DNA of 64,000 nucleotides from Corallococcus macrosporus (lineage in GTDB: Bacteria > Myxococcota > Myxococcia > Myxococcales > Myxococcaceae): assembly GCF_017302985.1 (NCBI RefSeq), contig NZ_JAFIMU010000013.1, forward strand, positions 124,001 to 188,000. The letters run 5' to 3'. The position numbers and the translations under genes were made by a program. How positions within the stretch are numbered: the stretch's first letter is position 1; each line of letters begins with the position of its first letter. Below are positions 36,179-44,994 of this stretch, in pieces. Below the pieces are notes generated by a model. It was not told the origin of the DNA, did not search any database, and saw only the letters and a list, made by a program, of their open reading frames with translations.

Positions 36179-37102
36179 ATGAAAGCCCTGCTCCACACCG
36201 GAGGCCTGCTGCTCCTGGCGCTGGCTTCCTTCGCCTGCGTCGAACCCGAGGACAAGCCCTCGAACGTGCACGACCTGCGCGTGCTCGGCATCTCCACGGA
36301 GAAGCCCGAGTTCATCGCCTCCACCTGCGACCAGACGCCGGAGGCCTTCGACGAGCTCGCGGAGGAGCTGACGTACCGCGCGCTGCTGGTGGACCCCGCC
36401 GGCGGGGGACGCCCCCTCCAGTACACGCTGTGGGCCTGCGCGGATCAGTCCGACCGCACGTGCGCGAACGAAGCGGACCGCGCGCTGCTCGCGGAGGGCT
36501 CGACGGTCGCGGGCGAACTCACGCTCGCCATCCGCCCCGGCGCGGCCCGGGTTTCGGGGGACAAGCTGCTCCTGGAGCGCGTGCTGGAGGAGGACGCGTA
36601 CAAGGGGCTGGGCGGCATCCGCATGCCGCTGGTCCTCCGCGTCACGGCGGGCGACGAGGAGGTGTACGCGCAGAAGCTGATGGTCTTCTGGTGCCCGGTG
36701 GTGGAGGGCATGACGGCGAACGTGCAGCCGGTCATCCCGGGCCTGCGCGTGGACGACGCGCCGTGGCCGGAGAACGAGCCGCTGGAGCTGAGCGGCCCGG
36801 GGCCCTTCGTGGTGACGGCGGACGACGTGTCGGCCCTGGAGGAGAACTACGTGGTGCCGGGCCTACGGCTGCAGGCCGTCAACCTCAAGGAGGCGTGGGA
36901 GATCGCCTGGTACAGCACGCTGGGCGAGTTCAGCCTGTCGGAGACGGGCGGCGCGGACTTCGGCGGCCAGGAGGGACGGCACCGCGTGGAGTGGGAGCCG
37001 GCGGAAGGCGCACAGGCCCAGGAGGTGACGTTCTGGGCCGTGGTGCGCGACGGGCGCGGCGGCAGCTCCTGGGTGACGCGCCGCGCGCGCTGGAGTCCGT
37101 GA
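36179..37102 (+). CDS. Lipoprotein partner of the TonB-dependent receptor
   Basis: 307 residues. Lipoprotein signal with lipobox SFAC (Cys20). The mature protein has strands and Cys residues (STCDQTPE, LWACADQSDRTC, VFWCPVVEG). It contains Ig-like spacing such as YVVPGLRLQAVNLKEAWEIAW and HRVEWEPAEGAQAQEVTFWAV. It starts 1 bp after the receptor stop, so the two are translated together, as in other outer-membrane receptor/surface-lipoprotein couples. A role as an accessory substrate-binding lid or display partner is inferred. Confidence 0.82.
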   Translation: MKALLHTGGLLLLALASFACVEPEDKPSNVHDLRVLGISTEKPEFIASTCDQTPEAFDELAEELTYRALLVDPAGGGRPLQYTLWACADQSDRTCANEADRALLAEGSTVAGELTLAIRPGAARVSGDKLLLERVLEEDAYKGLGGIRMPLVLRVTAGDEEVYAQKLMVFWCPVVEGMTANVQPVIPGLRVDDAPWPENEPLELSGPGPFVVTADDVSALEENYVVPGLRLQAVNLKEAWEIAWYSTLGEFSLSETGGADFGGQEGRHRVEWEPAEGAQAQEVTFWAVVRDGRGGSSWVTRRARWSP

Positions 37103-37103
37103 G

Positions 37104-38510
37104 CTACGGCTTCATCACGTTCGCGGCCTTCAGCCACTGCACCGCGGAGCGCGCCGGGTTGTTGCCCTTGGCCTCCAGGGCCAGCAGCTCCTCCCCCAGC
37201 TTCGGGGTGTAGGCCTCCAGGAGGGCGCGCTTGAGCGCCTCCTGGTTGAAGCCCCAGTCCTCCATGGCCTGGGGCAGCAGCTTCAGGGCCCGGGGGTCCT
37301 TCAGCCGCACCAGCGCCGCGACGGCCGCGGCCTTCCCCGAGGGACACTGCCGCGCGAGCGCATACGCCTTGTCCGCCGCCGCCTTCGTTCCGACGTAGCC
37401 GAGCAGGGCCATCTCCCGCTGATCCATGTCGCTGCTGCAGAGGATGAGCTTCTGGATGGCGGCCTTCGCCTCCGGGCTGCCCTGCCGCACCGCGGCCTCC
37501 AGCTCCACGGTCGAGAACGAGAGCCGCGTCGCATCGAAGGTCACCTTCCGGGGCACCTCGTGGCCCGCGAGCACCAGTTCCGCGGCCAGGTGGTTGCGGC
37601 GGTGCTCCTGCATGTGGGCCAGATCGCGCGCGAGCCGCTGTCCCGCGGCCTTCCTCAGCTTCAGGTCGCCGTGCATCGTCGTGGCCATCGGCGTCAGCAA
37701 TCCTTCGTCGTAGCCCCCCTTCGCCGCCGCCGCGTCATAGGCCGCCAGCGCGCACTCGGGGCTCAGCTCCACTCGCTCACCGTTCTCGCGCCGCACGGTG
37801 AGAATCATGGCGTCATTGGAAGAGGAGTATCCGGAGGACTCGGCCAGCCCCCGGGCCAGCTCGTCCACGAGCACCGGCTCCAGCTCTCCAGGCTCCACGC
37901 ACCGCAGGGGCGCGCGCACCTCGTCGGCCAGCTCCGCCAGCTCCTTCGCCGCGGCGTCCAGGGCCTCCGCGGAGCCGTCGTTCCGCTTCTCGGCCAGGTG
38001 CGTGAAGCACTCCGCGAACGCGGTGGCCCACAGCCGCAGCTTCGGATCCGGCTCCAGCCGCATCGCCGCCAGGGCCTCCACCTGCGTCGCGGGGACCCGT
38101 GACGCGGCCGCCAGCGCCAGGCCCCGCTCGAACGGCTCCTCGGACCGCTGTGCCCGCTGACGCAGCGCCGCGTCCTCCATCAGCATCCGCGCCGCCAGGT
38201 CCACCGCCTTCGTGGGCAGTATCGAGCGATCCGGGCGCTGCGCCGTGAAGCGCGCCGTGGCGGTGATGCTGCAGGACGAGGTCGGCCCGGCGGCCGCCAG
38301 GGCCTGCTCCATGCCCCCGACCCGCGCGACCTTCACCAGGACGCCATAGGCCGTGGCGCCGCCCTTGAGCAGCTCGGACTCCGAGCGGGCCCGCGTCGCC
38401 GGGACGGGCCGCTCCAGGGAGAAGATGGCCTTCCACATCGCGGCTTCATCCGGAACGGGAGCGGCGCCCGCGAGCATCAGCGTCGCGAGTACGACAGGAG
38501 CGTGGACCAT
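37104..38510 (-). CDS. Secreted HEAT-like repeat protein
   Basis: 468 residues, signal peptide MVHAPVVLATLMLAGAAP. The mature part is mainly helical. It has HEAT-like helix pairs from about 290 on: AKAAIQKLILCSSDMDQREMALLGYVG, split by short turns, then KAYALARQCPSGKAAAVAALVRLKDPRALKLLPQ. Several Cys could pair. HEAT-like solenoids mediate protein binding; no enzyme motif is seen. It ends 1 bp after the convergent lipoprotein gene, giving no room for a terminator. Its 170-bp upstream gap is shared with the DUF1361 gene. Confidence 0.72.
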   Translation of the reverse strand: MVHAPVVLATLMLAGAAPVPDEAAMWKAIFSLERPVPATRARSESELLKGGATAYGVLVKVARVGGMEQALAAAGPTSSCSITATARFTAQRPDRSILPTKAVDLAARMLMEDAALRQRAQRSEEPFERGLALAAASRVPATQVEALAAMRLEPDPKLRLWATAFAECFTHLAEKRNDGSAEALDAAAKELAELADEVRAPLRCVEPGELEPVLVDELARGLAESSGYSSSNDAMILTVRRENGERVELSPECALAAYDAAAAKGGYDEGLLTPMATTMHGDLKLRKAAGQRLARDLAHMQEHRRNHLAAELVLAGHEVPRKVTFDATRLSFSTVELEAAVRQGSPEAKAAIQKLILCSSDMDQREMALLGYVGTKAAADKAYALARQCPSGKAAAVAALVRLKDPRALKLLPQAMEDWGFNQEALKRALLEAYTPKLGEELLALEAKGNNPARSAVQWLKAANVMKP

Positions 38511-38680
38511 GACCCACCTTTGGCGAGGAATACGGGTGGGCCCAGTCTGTCCCGAAATCGCCTGGCATTGCAGCCCGGGGTGCCGTGGGCTGGCCCGCGC
38601 ATTGCTCTGGGTCCGGCCCGAGGGGCTTCTTCCGTGGCCATTCCGCCACGAAGTGCGGCTGCCTCGCCACACACGCCACC

Positions 38681-39364
38681 ATGTCCCGACCCACGTCTGA
38701 CTTCCTGTCCGTCCTGAGCCGCCATGGCCTGCTGCCCGCGACCGTGAGCAGCCTGCTCGCGGTGGACCTCCTGGCCGTCCGGCTCGACTGGAGCGAGCGC
38801 GCCAGCTTCGCCTTTCTGTCATGGAACCTGTTCCTCGCGTGGGCGCCCTACCTGCTGGCCCTGCTCGCGCGGGTGCTCATGCTGTGGGGCCTGGACCGCA
38901 CCTGGACCCTGGCGCCGCTGGCGGTCGGTTGGCTCGCGCTCTTTCCCAACGCGCCCTACCTGCTCACCGACTTCATCCACCTGCACCGGCGGCCGGTGGT
39001 GCCGCTCTGGTTCGACGCGGCCCTGCTGGCCCTGTTCGCCGCCACCGGGTGGATGCTGGGCCTGCTGTCGCTGGAGATCTGGAAGCAGTGGCTGGAGGAG
39101 CGCTGGGGACGGACGGCGGCGTGGGCCTTCGTCGCCATCACGTCCCTGTTGTGCGGCTATGGCATCTACCTGGGCCGGGTGGAGCGCTGGAACAGCTGGG
39201 ACGTGCTGACGCGGCCGGACCGCCTCATCGGCGCGATGGCCGCCCACGTGCGCGAGCCCCTGGCCCACCCCTCCCTGCCCCAGGTCACGCTCCTCTTCGC
39301 CCTGCTGCTGCCGCTGTCCTACGCCGGCTATGAGGCCCTGCTCGCCCGCGTGCGCCGTCACTGA
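38681..39364 (+). CDS. DUF1361 integral membrane protein
   Basis: 227 residues with five to six TM helices. Recognisable DUF1361 features are FLSWNLFLAWAPYLLALL, LFPNAPYLLTDFIHL, WFDAALLALFAATGW, and the GIYLGRVERWNSWDV signature near residues 155-170. The family has no proven function. The ATG at 38681 opens the first TM after a short polar N-terminus. Convergent with and overlapping the GST gene by 7 bp. Confidence 0.85.
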   Translation: MSRPTSDFLSVLSRHGLLPATVSSLLAVDLLAVRLDWSERASFAFLSWNLFLAWAPYLLALLARVLMLWGLDRTWTLAPLAVGWLALFPNAPYLLTDFIHLHRRPVVPLWFDAALLALFAATGWMLGLLSLEIWKQWLEERWGRTAAWAFVAITSLLCGYGIYLGRVERWNSWDVLTRPDRLIGAMAAHVREPLAHPSLPQVTLLFALLLPLSYAGYEALLARVRRH

Positions 39365-39996
39365 GCCAGCTTGCGCCGTTCCTGCTGGGCACCGTAGAGC
39401 CTGCGCTCCTCCCGGAAGGCCTTCGCGACGCTGGGGCGGTCCTGCATGCGCGCGAAGTAAGCGCTGATCGCGGGCCACTTCTTCAGGTCGATGGGCGTCG
39501 CCGCGCACCAGTTGAGGATCGTCGTCAGGTACGCATCCGCGACGCTGAAGCGCTCCAGCAGGAACTCACGGCCGGTGAGGTGCTGCTCCAGGCACGCGAA
39601 CCGGGCGGCCGAGCGCTCCAGGGCATAGGCCTTCGCGCCATCGTTCGCCTTCGCGTCGAGGAGCGGGGTGAAGGTCGCCTTGTGCAGCTCCGTCCCGATG
39701 AAGGACAGCCACTGCTGGAGCCGCACGCGCCCCGGGCCGTCGTCCGGCGCGAGGGCCGCGTGGGGCAGCGTGCCAGCGAGGTACTGCAGGATGGCGGCGT
39801 TCTCCGTCAGCACGTCTCCGTTGTCGATGCGCAGCGCGGGGACGAGCCCCAGCGGATTCACCTGCAGGTAGTCGCGGCCGTCGAGCGTGCGCTTCGCCTT
39901 CGTGTCGACCTCGATGAACTCCGCCTCCACGCCCGCTTCGTGCAGGGTGATGCGGGTCGCGGCGGAGCAGGACAGGGGGGAGAAGTAGAGCTGCAT
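39358..39996 (-). CDS. Glutathione S-transferase, beta-class-like
   Basis: 212 residues. Thioredoxin-fold N-terminal domain MQLYFSPLSCSAATRITL with Cys10, the residue conserved in bacterial beta-class GSTs. Then VNPLGLVPALRID with the cis-Pro, DVLTENAAILQYLA with the Glu/Asn that bind the gamma-glutamyl moiety, and an all-helical C-terminal domain (LLERFSVADAYLTT). Such enzymes conjugate or reduce electrophiles with glutathione in the cytosol. Divergent from a LysR regulator with a 102-bp gap that holds a palindrome, so induction by a small molecule through that regulator is likely. Confidence 0.88.
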   Translation of the reverse strand: MQLYFSPLSCSAATRITLHEAGVEAEFIEVDTKAKRTLDGRDYLQVNPLGLVPALRIDNGDVLTENAAILQYLAGTLPHAALAPDDGPGRVRLQQWLSFIGTELHKATFTPLLDAKANDGAKAYALERSAARFACLEQHLTGREFLLERFSVADAYLTTILNWCAATPIDLKKWPAISAYFARMQDRPSVAKAFREERRLYGAQQERRKLAQ

Positions 39997-40069
39997 GGTG
40001 TGACCTCCAGGACGTCGGGTGAAGCCTTCGCGAGACAGGCGGCAATCTGCGCCTCCGGGGGGGATGCGT

Positions 40070-40084
40070 CCAACGCATCGTTGG
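40070..40084. promoter_or_regulatory. LysR-type operator candidate
   Basis: Perfect palindrome CCAACG-cat-CGTTGG (core 40070-40084), slightly extended by flanking ATGCGT and CATA. It sits in the 102-bp gap between the GST and the LysR genes, 14 bp before the LysR ATG. Position and symmetry suit an autoregulatory LysR site that also activates the divergent GST gene. Confidence 0.6.
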
Positions 40085-40098
40085 CATAGACTGGATGC

Positions 40099-41028
40099 AT
40101 GGAAGACATTGCTCCGCCTCCCTCCCCCCGCCTGGACGTGCGCGACCTGCGCGTGGTGCTGGCCCTGGCCGCCGCGGGAACGACGGCGAAGGCCTCGGCG
40201 GTCCTGCACCTGACGCAGCCGGCGGTGAGCCGCGCGCTGCTCGCGGCGGAGGAGCGGCTGGGGACGCGCCTCTTCGACCGGACTCCGCGCGGGCTCGTGC
40301 CCACGCCCGCGGGACAGGAGCTCGTCTCCGGAGCCACGCGGCTGCTGGTGGAGCTGGGCGACCTGGAGCACCGCGTGCGCGCGCCGGTGGCGACGGCCAT
40401 CCGCCTGCGCCTGGTCTGCGAGTGCTACACCGCCTACCACTGGCTGCCGTCCGCGCTGGTGACGCTGCGCAAGAGCCTGCCAGGCCTCCACATCTCCCTG
40501 GCGGTGGAGCACACGCAGGATCCCGTTCAGGCGCTGGTGGCGGGAGAGCTGGACGTGGCGCTCCTCACGACGGCGTCCGTGCCGAGGACTGGCATCGAGA
40601 CGCGGCCGCTCTTCTCGGATGAGATCATCTTCGTGATGGCCGCGTCGCACCCGCTGGCGTCGCGCCGGGCGCTCACCCGCGAGGACCTCCGCGAGCACAC
40701 GCTCCTGACGGGGCAGACGCCCCCGGCGGAGTCGCAGTGGTTCATGACGCAGGTGTTCGGCCGCGAGCGGCCCCGGCTGCGCATCGAGCGGCTGCCGCTC
40801 ACCGAGGCCATCCTCGACGTGGCCCGCGCGGGCCTGGGCGTGGCGGTGCTCTCCGAGTGGATCACCGCCCCGCACCTGGGCAAGGGCGACCTCGTCGTGA
40901 AGCGGCTGGCGTCAGGGCCCCTGCGGCGGCCCTGGCGGATGGCCTGGCGCAAGGAGTTCGGCGACGCCGCGCTCCGCCTCCACGCCGCGCTCGAGCCCAC
41001 GGTGCCCCGCGGACTCGCGGTGGTTTGA
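40099..41028 (+). CDS. LysR-family transcriptional regulator
   Basis: 309 residues. Winged HTH at about 13-70 (VRDLRVVLALAAAGTTAKAS, LHLTQPAVSRALLAAEERLGTRLFDR). Periplasmic-binding-protein-like effector domain follows (about 95-300; LRLVCECYTAYHWLPSALVTLRKS, LDVALLTTASV), with overall likeness to MetR-type members. The first ATG at 40099 has no evident Shine-Dalgarno and may be weakly or leaderlessly translated. Likely regulates itself and the divergent GST gene via the palindrome at 40070-40084. Confidence 0.88.
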   Translation: MEDIAPPPSPRLDVRDLRVVLALAAAGTTAKASAVLHLTQPAVSRALLAAEERLGTRLFDRTPRGLVPTPAGQELVSGATRLLVELGDLEHRVRAPVATAIRLRLVCECYTAYHWLPSALVTLRKSLPGLHISLAVEHTQDPVQALVAGELDVALLTTASVPRTGIETRPLFSDEIIFVMAASHPLASRRALTREDLREHTLLTGQTPPAESQWFMTQVFGRERPRLRIERLPLTEAILDVARAGLGVAVLSEWITAPHLGKGDLVVKRLASGPLRRPWRMAWRKEFGDAALRLHAALEPTVPRGLAVV

Positions 41029-41039
41029 GGGCCCCGCCG

Positions 41040-42011
41040 CTACCAGGCGTAGTCTTCTGGCGCGGTCTTGTGGCCGGGGAAGATTTCATCCAGCCGCGCC
41101 AGCGCCTTCTCGTCGAGCTTCACGTCCACCGCGCGCAACGCGGAGTCGAGCTGTCCGGCGGTGCGCGGCCCGATGATGGGCGCGGTGACGGCGGGCTGGT
41201 GGAGCAGCCACGCCAGCGCGACGTCCCCGGGCTCGTGGCCCAGCTCGTCCGCGAAGGCCTCGTAGCGCTCGATGCGCTCACGGTGCTTCTGGAGCTGCTC
41301 CTGCGCGCGGCCCTCCAGCCTGCGCTTGCCCTCGCGCTCCTTGCGCAGGACGCCGCCCAGCAGCCCGCCCTGGAGCGGTGACCACGGCAGGACGCCCAGG
41401 CCGTAGTGACGGGCGGCCGGCAGCACCTCCAGCTCCACCGTCCGCGCCAGCAGGTTGTAGAGGGACTGCTCGCTGACCAGGCCCAGGAAGTTGCGCTGCG
41501 CGGCCGCCGCCTGCGCCTGCGCGAGGTGCCAGCCCGCGAAGTTGCTGCTGCCCACGTAGAGCACCTTGCCCTGCGCCACCGCGACCTCCATGGCCTGCCA
41601 GATCTCCTCCCACGGCGTGGCGCGGTCCACGTGGTGGAACTGGTACAGGTCGATGTAGTCGGTCTTCAGCCGCTTGAGGCTCGCGTCCAGGGCGCGGCGG
41701 ATGTTGAGCGCGGACAGCTTGCCCTCGTTGGGCCATTCGCCCATGGGGCCATAGACCTTCGTCGCCAGCACGGTGCGCTCGCGACGGCCGCCGCCCTGCG
41801 CGAACCAGTTGCCGATGATTTTCTCCGTGAGGCCCTTGTTCTCACCCCAGCCGTACACGTTCGCCGTGTCGAAGAAGTTGATCCCCTTGGCGTGCGCGGA
41901 GTCCATGATGGCGTGCGCATCCGGCTCCTCGGTCGTCCAGCCGAAGTTCATCGTGCCCAGACAGATGCGGCTGACGGAGAGCCCTGTACGCCCCAGATTC
42001 GAGTACTTCAT
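41040..42011 (-). CDS. Aldo/keto reductase
   Basis: 323 residues. Catalytic tetrad visible: Asp48 and Tyr53 (FFDTANVYG), Lys85 (ATKVYG), His125 (LYQFHHVD). C-terminal NADPH-binding features include QPAVTAPIIGPRTAGQLDSA. The fold is the (alpha/beta)8 barrel of NADPH-dependent oxidoreductases of the AKR11/YajO kind. Substrate unknown, usually aldehydes. It ends 11 bp after the convergent LysR gene. The ATG at 42011 follows a 256-bp gap shared with the divergent Cys-rich protein. Confidence 0.9.
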   Translation of the reverse strand: MKYSNLGRTGLSVSRICLGTMNFGWTTEEPDAHAIMDSAHAKGINFFDTANVYGWGENKGLTEKIIGNWFAQGGGRRERTVLATKVYGPMGEWPNEGKLSALNIRRALDASLKRLKTDYIDLYQFHHVDRATPWEEIWQAMEVAVAQGKVLYVGSSNFAGWHLAQAQAAAAQRNFLGLVSEQSLYNLLARTVELEVLPAARHYGLGVLPWSPLQGGLLGGVLRKEREGKRRLEGRAQEQLQKHRERIERYEAFADELGHEPGDVALAWLLHQPAVTAPIIGPRTAGQLDSALRAVDVKLDEKALARLDEIFPGHKTAPEDYAW

Positions 42012-42267
42012 GGTGACCCCTGTTTGGCCGGTCGCGGAAACGCCCTGCGCGGAAACGGGCCGGTCCTCCCGTTCGAGCCGGCGAGCCTGAGCACCCGCGT
42101 GCGGGGATGTCCAGCACGGTCCGCGGCCTCCGGGTGAGGCGTTGGCTGGCGGATGGGGAGGCCCGAGTGTTGCGTCCCGGCGGCAGGCCCTGGCCCGTGG
42201 GACATCGCCCCAAAGACAGTCATTCCGGAGGCGTCTTGGGTGCGTAACCCGAGACAAGGAGACGTGC

Positions 42268-42783
42268 ATGCTCAAGACCGCTGCAAGGCTGGTGGGGCTG
42301 GTTTCGCTGTTCTTCGTGGTGGGCAGTGCGCAGGCCGCCAACGACAAGAAGATCATCGCCATGACGGTCTACAGCGAGACCGGAGAGAGCGCGGTCGTGC
42401 GCGCGGTGGATGGACAGGGCTTCAGCGCCACCAACGAGTCGCGGAAGCTCTCCTACCGCATCGTGCCGGAGGTCATCGGGCCGGACACCGTGCGCTACAC
42501 CATCTACAACGGCTATGACCTGGACTCGGCCGCGCCCATCGAGGTCATCGAGGCCCGCGCCGACGGTCAGGTCCACCGGGGCCTGCGCGCCGCCTTCAAC
42601 GTGGCGGTGACGACCATCGACGACAAGCCCCTGCCCTTCAACCCGCTGGCCGCGCCCGCGGATCAGGGCATCACCTGCTGCGTGACGTGCGGCGCGTGGC
42701 GCTACTGCTGCACGCCCAGCCCCGGCTACTGCTGCACCATCTCCACGTCCTGCAATCTCGGCTGCCGGGTCTGCAAGTACTAG
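42268..42783 (+). CDS. Secreted protein with Cys-rich C-terminal tail
   Basis: 171 residues. An ideal AAGGAG ribosome site lies 7 nt before the ATG at 42268. Sec signal ending at AQAAN. The central ~100 residues are beta-rich (KKIIAMTVYSETGES, LSYRIVPEVIGPDTVRYTIYNGY). The last ~36 residues hold ten Cys: CCVTCG, YCCTPSPGYCC, TSCNLGCRVC. This may be a disulphide knot or a metal-binding tail. I know no family for it. Small size, strong ribosome site and export suggest an abundant product; a post-translationally matured peptide is possible but speculative. Confidence 0.75.
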   Translation: MLKTAARLVGLVSLFFVVGSAQAANDKKIIAMTVYSETGESAVVRAVDGQGFSATNESRKLSYRIVPEVIGPDTVRYTIYNGYDLDSAAPIEVIEARADGQVHRGLRAAFNVAVTTIDDKPLPFNPLAAPADQGITCCVTCGAWRYCCTPSPGYCCTISTSCNLGCRVCKY

Positions 42784-42872
42784 GGCTCACCGCGAGCGGC
42801 TGCGCCCGGCGGATGACGCCGGGCCGTGGCCTCCACCGTGACGCCGCGCCTGCCCGTGCCTAGATTCCTGGA

Positions 42873-43634
42873 GTGCGCCAGGGACCTTCCATTCCTGCAC
42901 CAGAGCGCTGCCGGGTCGGCTGCGCCGGTTGGAGCCTGTCGAGCGCGGTGGGCGAGCACTTCCCCACGGAGGGCACCCACCTGGAGCGCTATGCGCGCGT
43001 CCTGCCCGCGGTGGAGCTCAACTCGTCCTTCTACCGGCCGCACCGGCCCGCCACCTACGCGCGCTGGAGGGATAGCGTCCCGGAGACGTTCCGCTTCGCG
43101 GTGAAGGTCCCCAAGGTCCTCACCCATGAGCTGCGCCTGCGCGACGCGCAGGCGCCGCTGGAGCGCTTCCTGGGCGAGGCGGGCCACCTGGAGGCGAAGC
43201 TGGGCTGCCTGCTGGTGCAGCTGCCTCCCAGCCTCCAGCTCGAGCCCGAAACAGCCCGCGCCTTCTTCCAGGCCCTGCGGGAGCGGACCCCCGTCGACGT
43301 CGTGTGCGAGCCCCGGCACCGGACCTGGTTCACGGACGAGGCCCGGCGCGTCCTGGACGACGCGCGCATCCGCTACGTGAAGGCGGACCCCATCGCGGTG
43401 GATGCGCCCGAGCCTCCCGACGCGGAGGTCGTCTACTACCGGCTGCACGGCTCGCCGAAGATGTACTACTCCCCCTACTCCCAGGCGTTCCTGGAGGCGC
43501 TGGCCAGGGAGATCTCCAAGCACGAGCAGGCCGGCCGGCGCGTGTGGTGCATCTTCGACAACACGGCGGAAGGCGCCGCGCTGCCCAATGCGCTGTCGTT
43601 GCTGCGGCTCGACGGGCAGCCTGCGACAGGCTGA
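42873..43634 (+). CDS. DUF72 (YecE-like) TIM-barrel protein
   Basis: 253 residues from a GTG start. DUF72 hallmarks in order: GCAGWSLS near residue 16, ELNSSFYRPHRPATYARW, ETFRFAVKVPK, CEPRHRTWF, YYRLHGSPKMYYSPYS, and CIFDNTAEGAALPNAL near the end. The family adopts a TIM barrel with a conserved polar pocket, and no reaction is established. The start is inferred from the family boundary because the ribosome site is poor. It lies 89 bp behind the Cys-rich gene and 64 bp before the DUF1444-like gene, all on the plus strand. Confidence 0.85.
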   Translation: MRQGPSIPAPERCRVGCAGWSLSSAVGEHFPTEGTHLERYARVLPAVELNSSFYRPHRPATYARWRDSVPETFRFAVKVPKVLTHELRLRDAQAPLERFLGEAGHLEAKLGCLLVQLPPSLQLEPETARAFFQALRERTPVDVVCEPRHRTWFTDEARRVLDDARIRYVKADPIAVDAPEPPDAEVVYYRLHGSPKMYYSPYSQAFLEALAREISKHEQAGRRVWCIFDNTAEGAALPNALSLLRLDGQPATG

Positions 43635-43698
43635 AAGAGTCCGCCGGGGTCCGGACGATTTGCACAAGGCCGCTTGGGCGGTGTCTGCTCCCGGCCCC

Positions 43699-44994
43699 AT
43701 GTCACGCAATGCGCAGTGGAAGGGGGTCGGCTTCGGTGTCTCGGCCCTGGTGCTCGCCGTCGCGCTGGTCCTCAGCAACGGCGAGAAGAAGCTGTCACCG
43801 GACGCGGAGGACCCGGACGCCTTCGCCGAGCAGGCCCTGGAAGCCCTCCGCGCCGCGGACCCCACGGGCGAGCTGAAGTACGACCCGGAGCGCTTCCTCA
43901 TCCAGCGCTACTCCCCGGACGGCGGCCTGGGGATGTCCCTCTTCCTCGGCAACTTCCACCGCGAATACCTGGCCAGCCCGCCTGAACAGCGTGGCGCGTT
44001 GCTCGCGCGCCTGGGACGCGCGGGCGTGCTCCCGGAGGCCCCGGCGACCTATGCGCAGGCACGTCCCCGGCTGATGCTGGTCGTGCGCGCCCGCGACACC
44101 TTCGAGCAGTTCTCCCTGGAGTCCGGAGAGCCGGCCCCGGTGTCCTGGCGGCCGCTGGGCGAGGTGCTGGCGGAGGCGCTCGTCCAGGACACCCCGGACG
44201 CCATGCGCTATGTGCCCCCGGAGGAGCTGTCGCGCTGGGGCATCACGTACGAGCAGGCCCGCGCCGATGCGCTCGCCAACCTGCGGCGGCTGGACCCCGT
44301 CCCGCTCAGGAGCCTGACCCTGGGCGCCTGCGGGCTCTTCACGAACGACAGCTACGCGGCCTCGCGGCTGTTCCTGGACGACGTGGTGCGCGGCTGCGAG
44401 GTGCGGGGGGATCCGGTGGTGGTGGTGCCCAACCGGGACACCCTGCTCATCACCGGCTCCGAGGACGCCACGGGCCTGCTCACCGTGGCGGAGGCGGCCC
44501 AGGAGGGCGTCACCGCGCCGCGCCCCGTGGACGGGACCGCGCTGCGCCTCACGGCGGACGGCTGGCGCCCCTTCCTCCCCGAGCCGGGCAGCCCGTCCCG
44601 GATCATCCTGGAGAGGCTCGCGTTCGTCAGCCGGATGCGCGGCTACCAGGAGCAGACCGCACGGCTCCGGCAGCAACAGGAGCAGGAGGGCGGCAAGGTC
44701 TTCGTCGCGGGCTACCTGCCGGAGCAGGACGACCAGGGACACTTCTACAGCCGGACCGTCTGGTCCAACGAAGGCGAGTCGCTGCTCCCGCGCACGGACG
44801 TCATCCTCTTCGTGGACGCGGCGCTGGGCCCCGACGCACCTCCCGTGGCCACCGTCCCGTGGGACCTCGTGGTGCGTGACGCCGGCACGCTGCTGATGCC
44901 CGAGCTGGGGGTGTATCCGGAGCGCTACCGCGTGCAGGGCTTCCCCTCGAAGGAGCAGCTCCAGCGCTGGAACGCCGAGGCCGCGAAGCCATGA
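43699..44994 (+). CDS. DUF1444-like protein with N-terminal TM
   Basis: 431 residues. A single N-terminal hydrophobic segment (GFGVSALVLAVALVLS) anchors a soluble domain. Phrases such as ARPRLMLVVRARDTFEQF, NRDTLLITGSEDATGL and a central LLRTL-like PVPLRSLTLGACGLF part resemble DUF1444/YtpQ-type proteins. The C-terminal part reads GGKVFVAGYLPEQDDQG and DVILFVDAA. No catalytic motif seen. Its last four bases overlap the ATG of the EEP hydrolase gene (ATGA), so they are translationally coupled. Confidence 0.68.
   Translation: MSRNAQWKGVGFGVSALVLAVALVLSNGEKKLSPDAEDPDAFAEQALEALRAADPTGELKYDPERFLIQRYSPDGGLGMSLFLGNFHREYLASPPEQRGALLARLGRAGVLPEAPATYAQARPRLMLVVRARDTFEQFSLESGEPAPVSWRPLGEVLAEALVQDTPDAMRYVPPEELSRWGITYEQARADALANLRRLDPVPLRSLTLGACGLFTNDSYAASRLFLDDVVRGCEVRGDPVVVVPNRDTLLITGSEDATGLLTVAEAAQEGVTAPRPVDGTALRLTADGWRPFLPEPGSPSRIILERLAFVSRMRGYQEQTARLRQQQEQEGGKVFVAGYLPEQDDQGHFYSRTVWSNEGESLLPRTDVILFVDAALGPDAPPVATVPWDLVVRDAGTLLMPELGVYPERYRVQGFPSKEQLQRWNAEAAKP

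Noticed and set aside
33346-36426. 1026-residue minus-strand open frame over the TonB receptor
   Set aside because: Shadow of the receptor; His/Arg/Ala-rich with no recognisable domain.
40081-40098. Sigma-54-like promoter (TGGCAT ... GC) upstream of the LysR gene
   Set aside because: The GG-to-GC spacing is 12, not 10, and the elements overlap the start codon.
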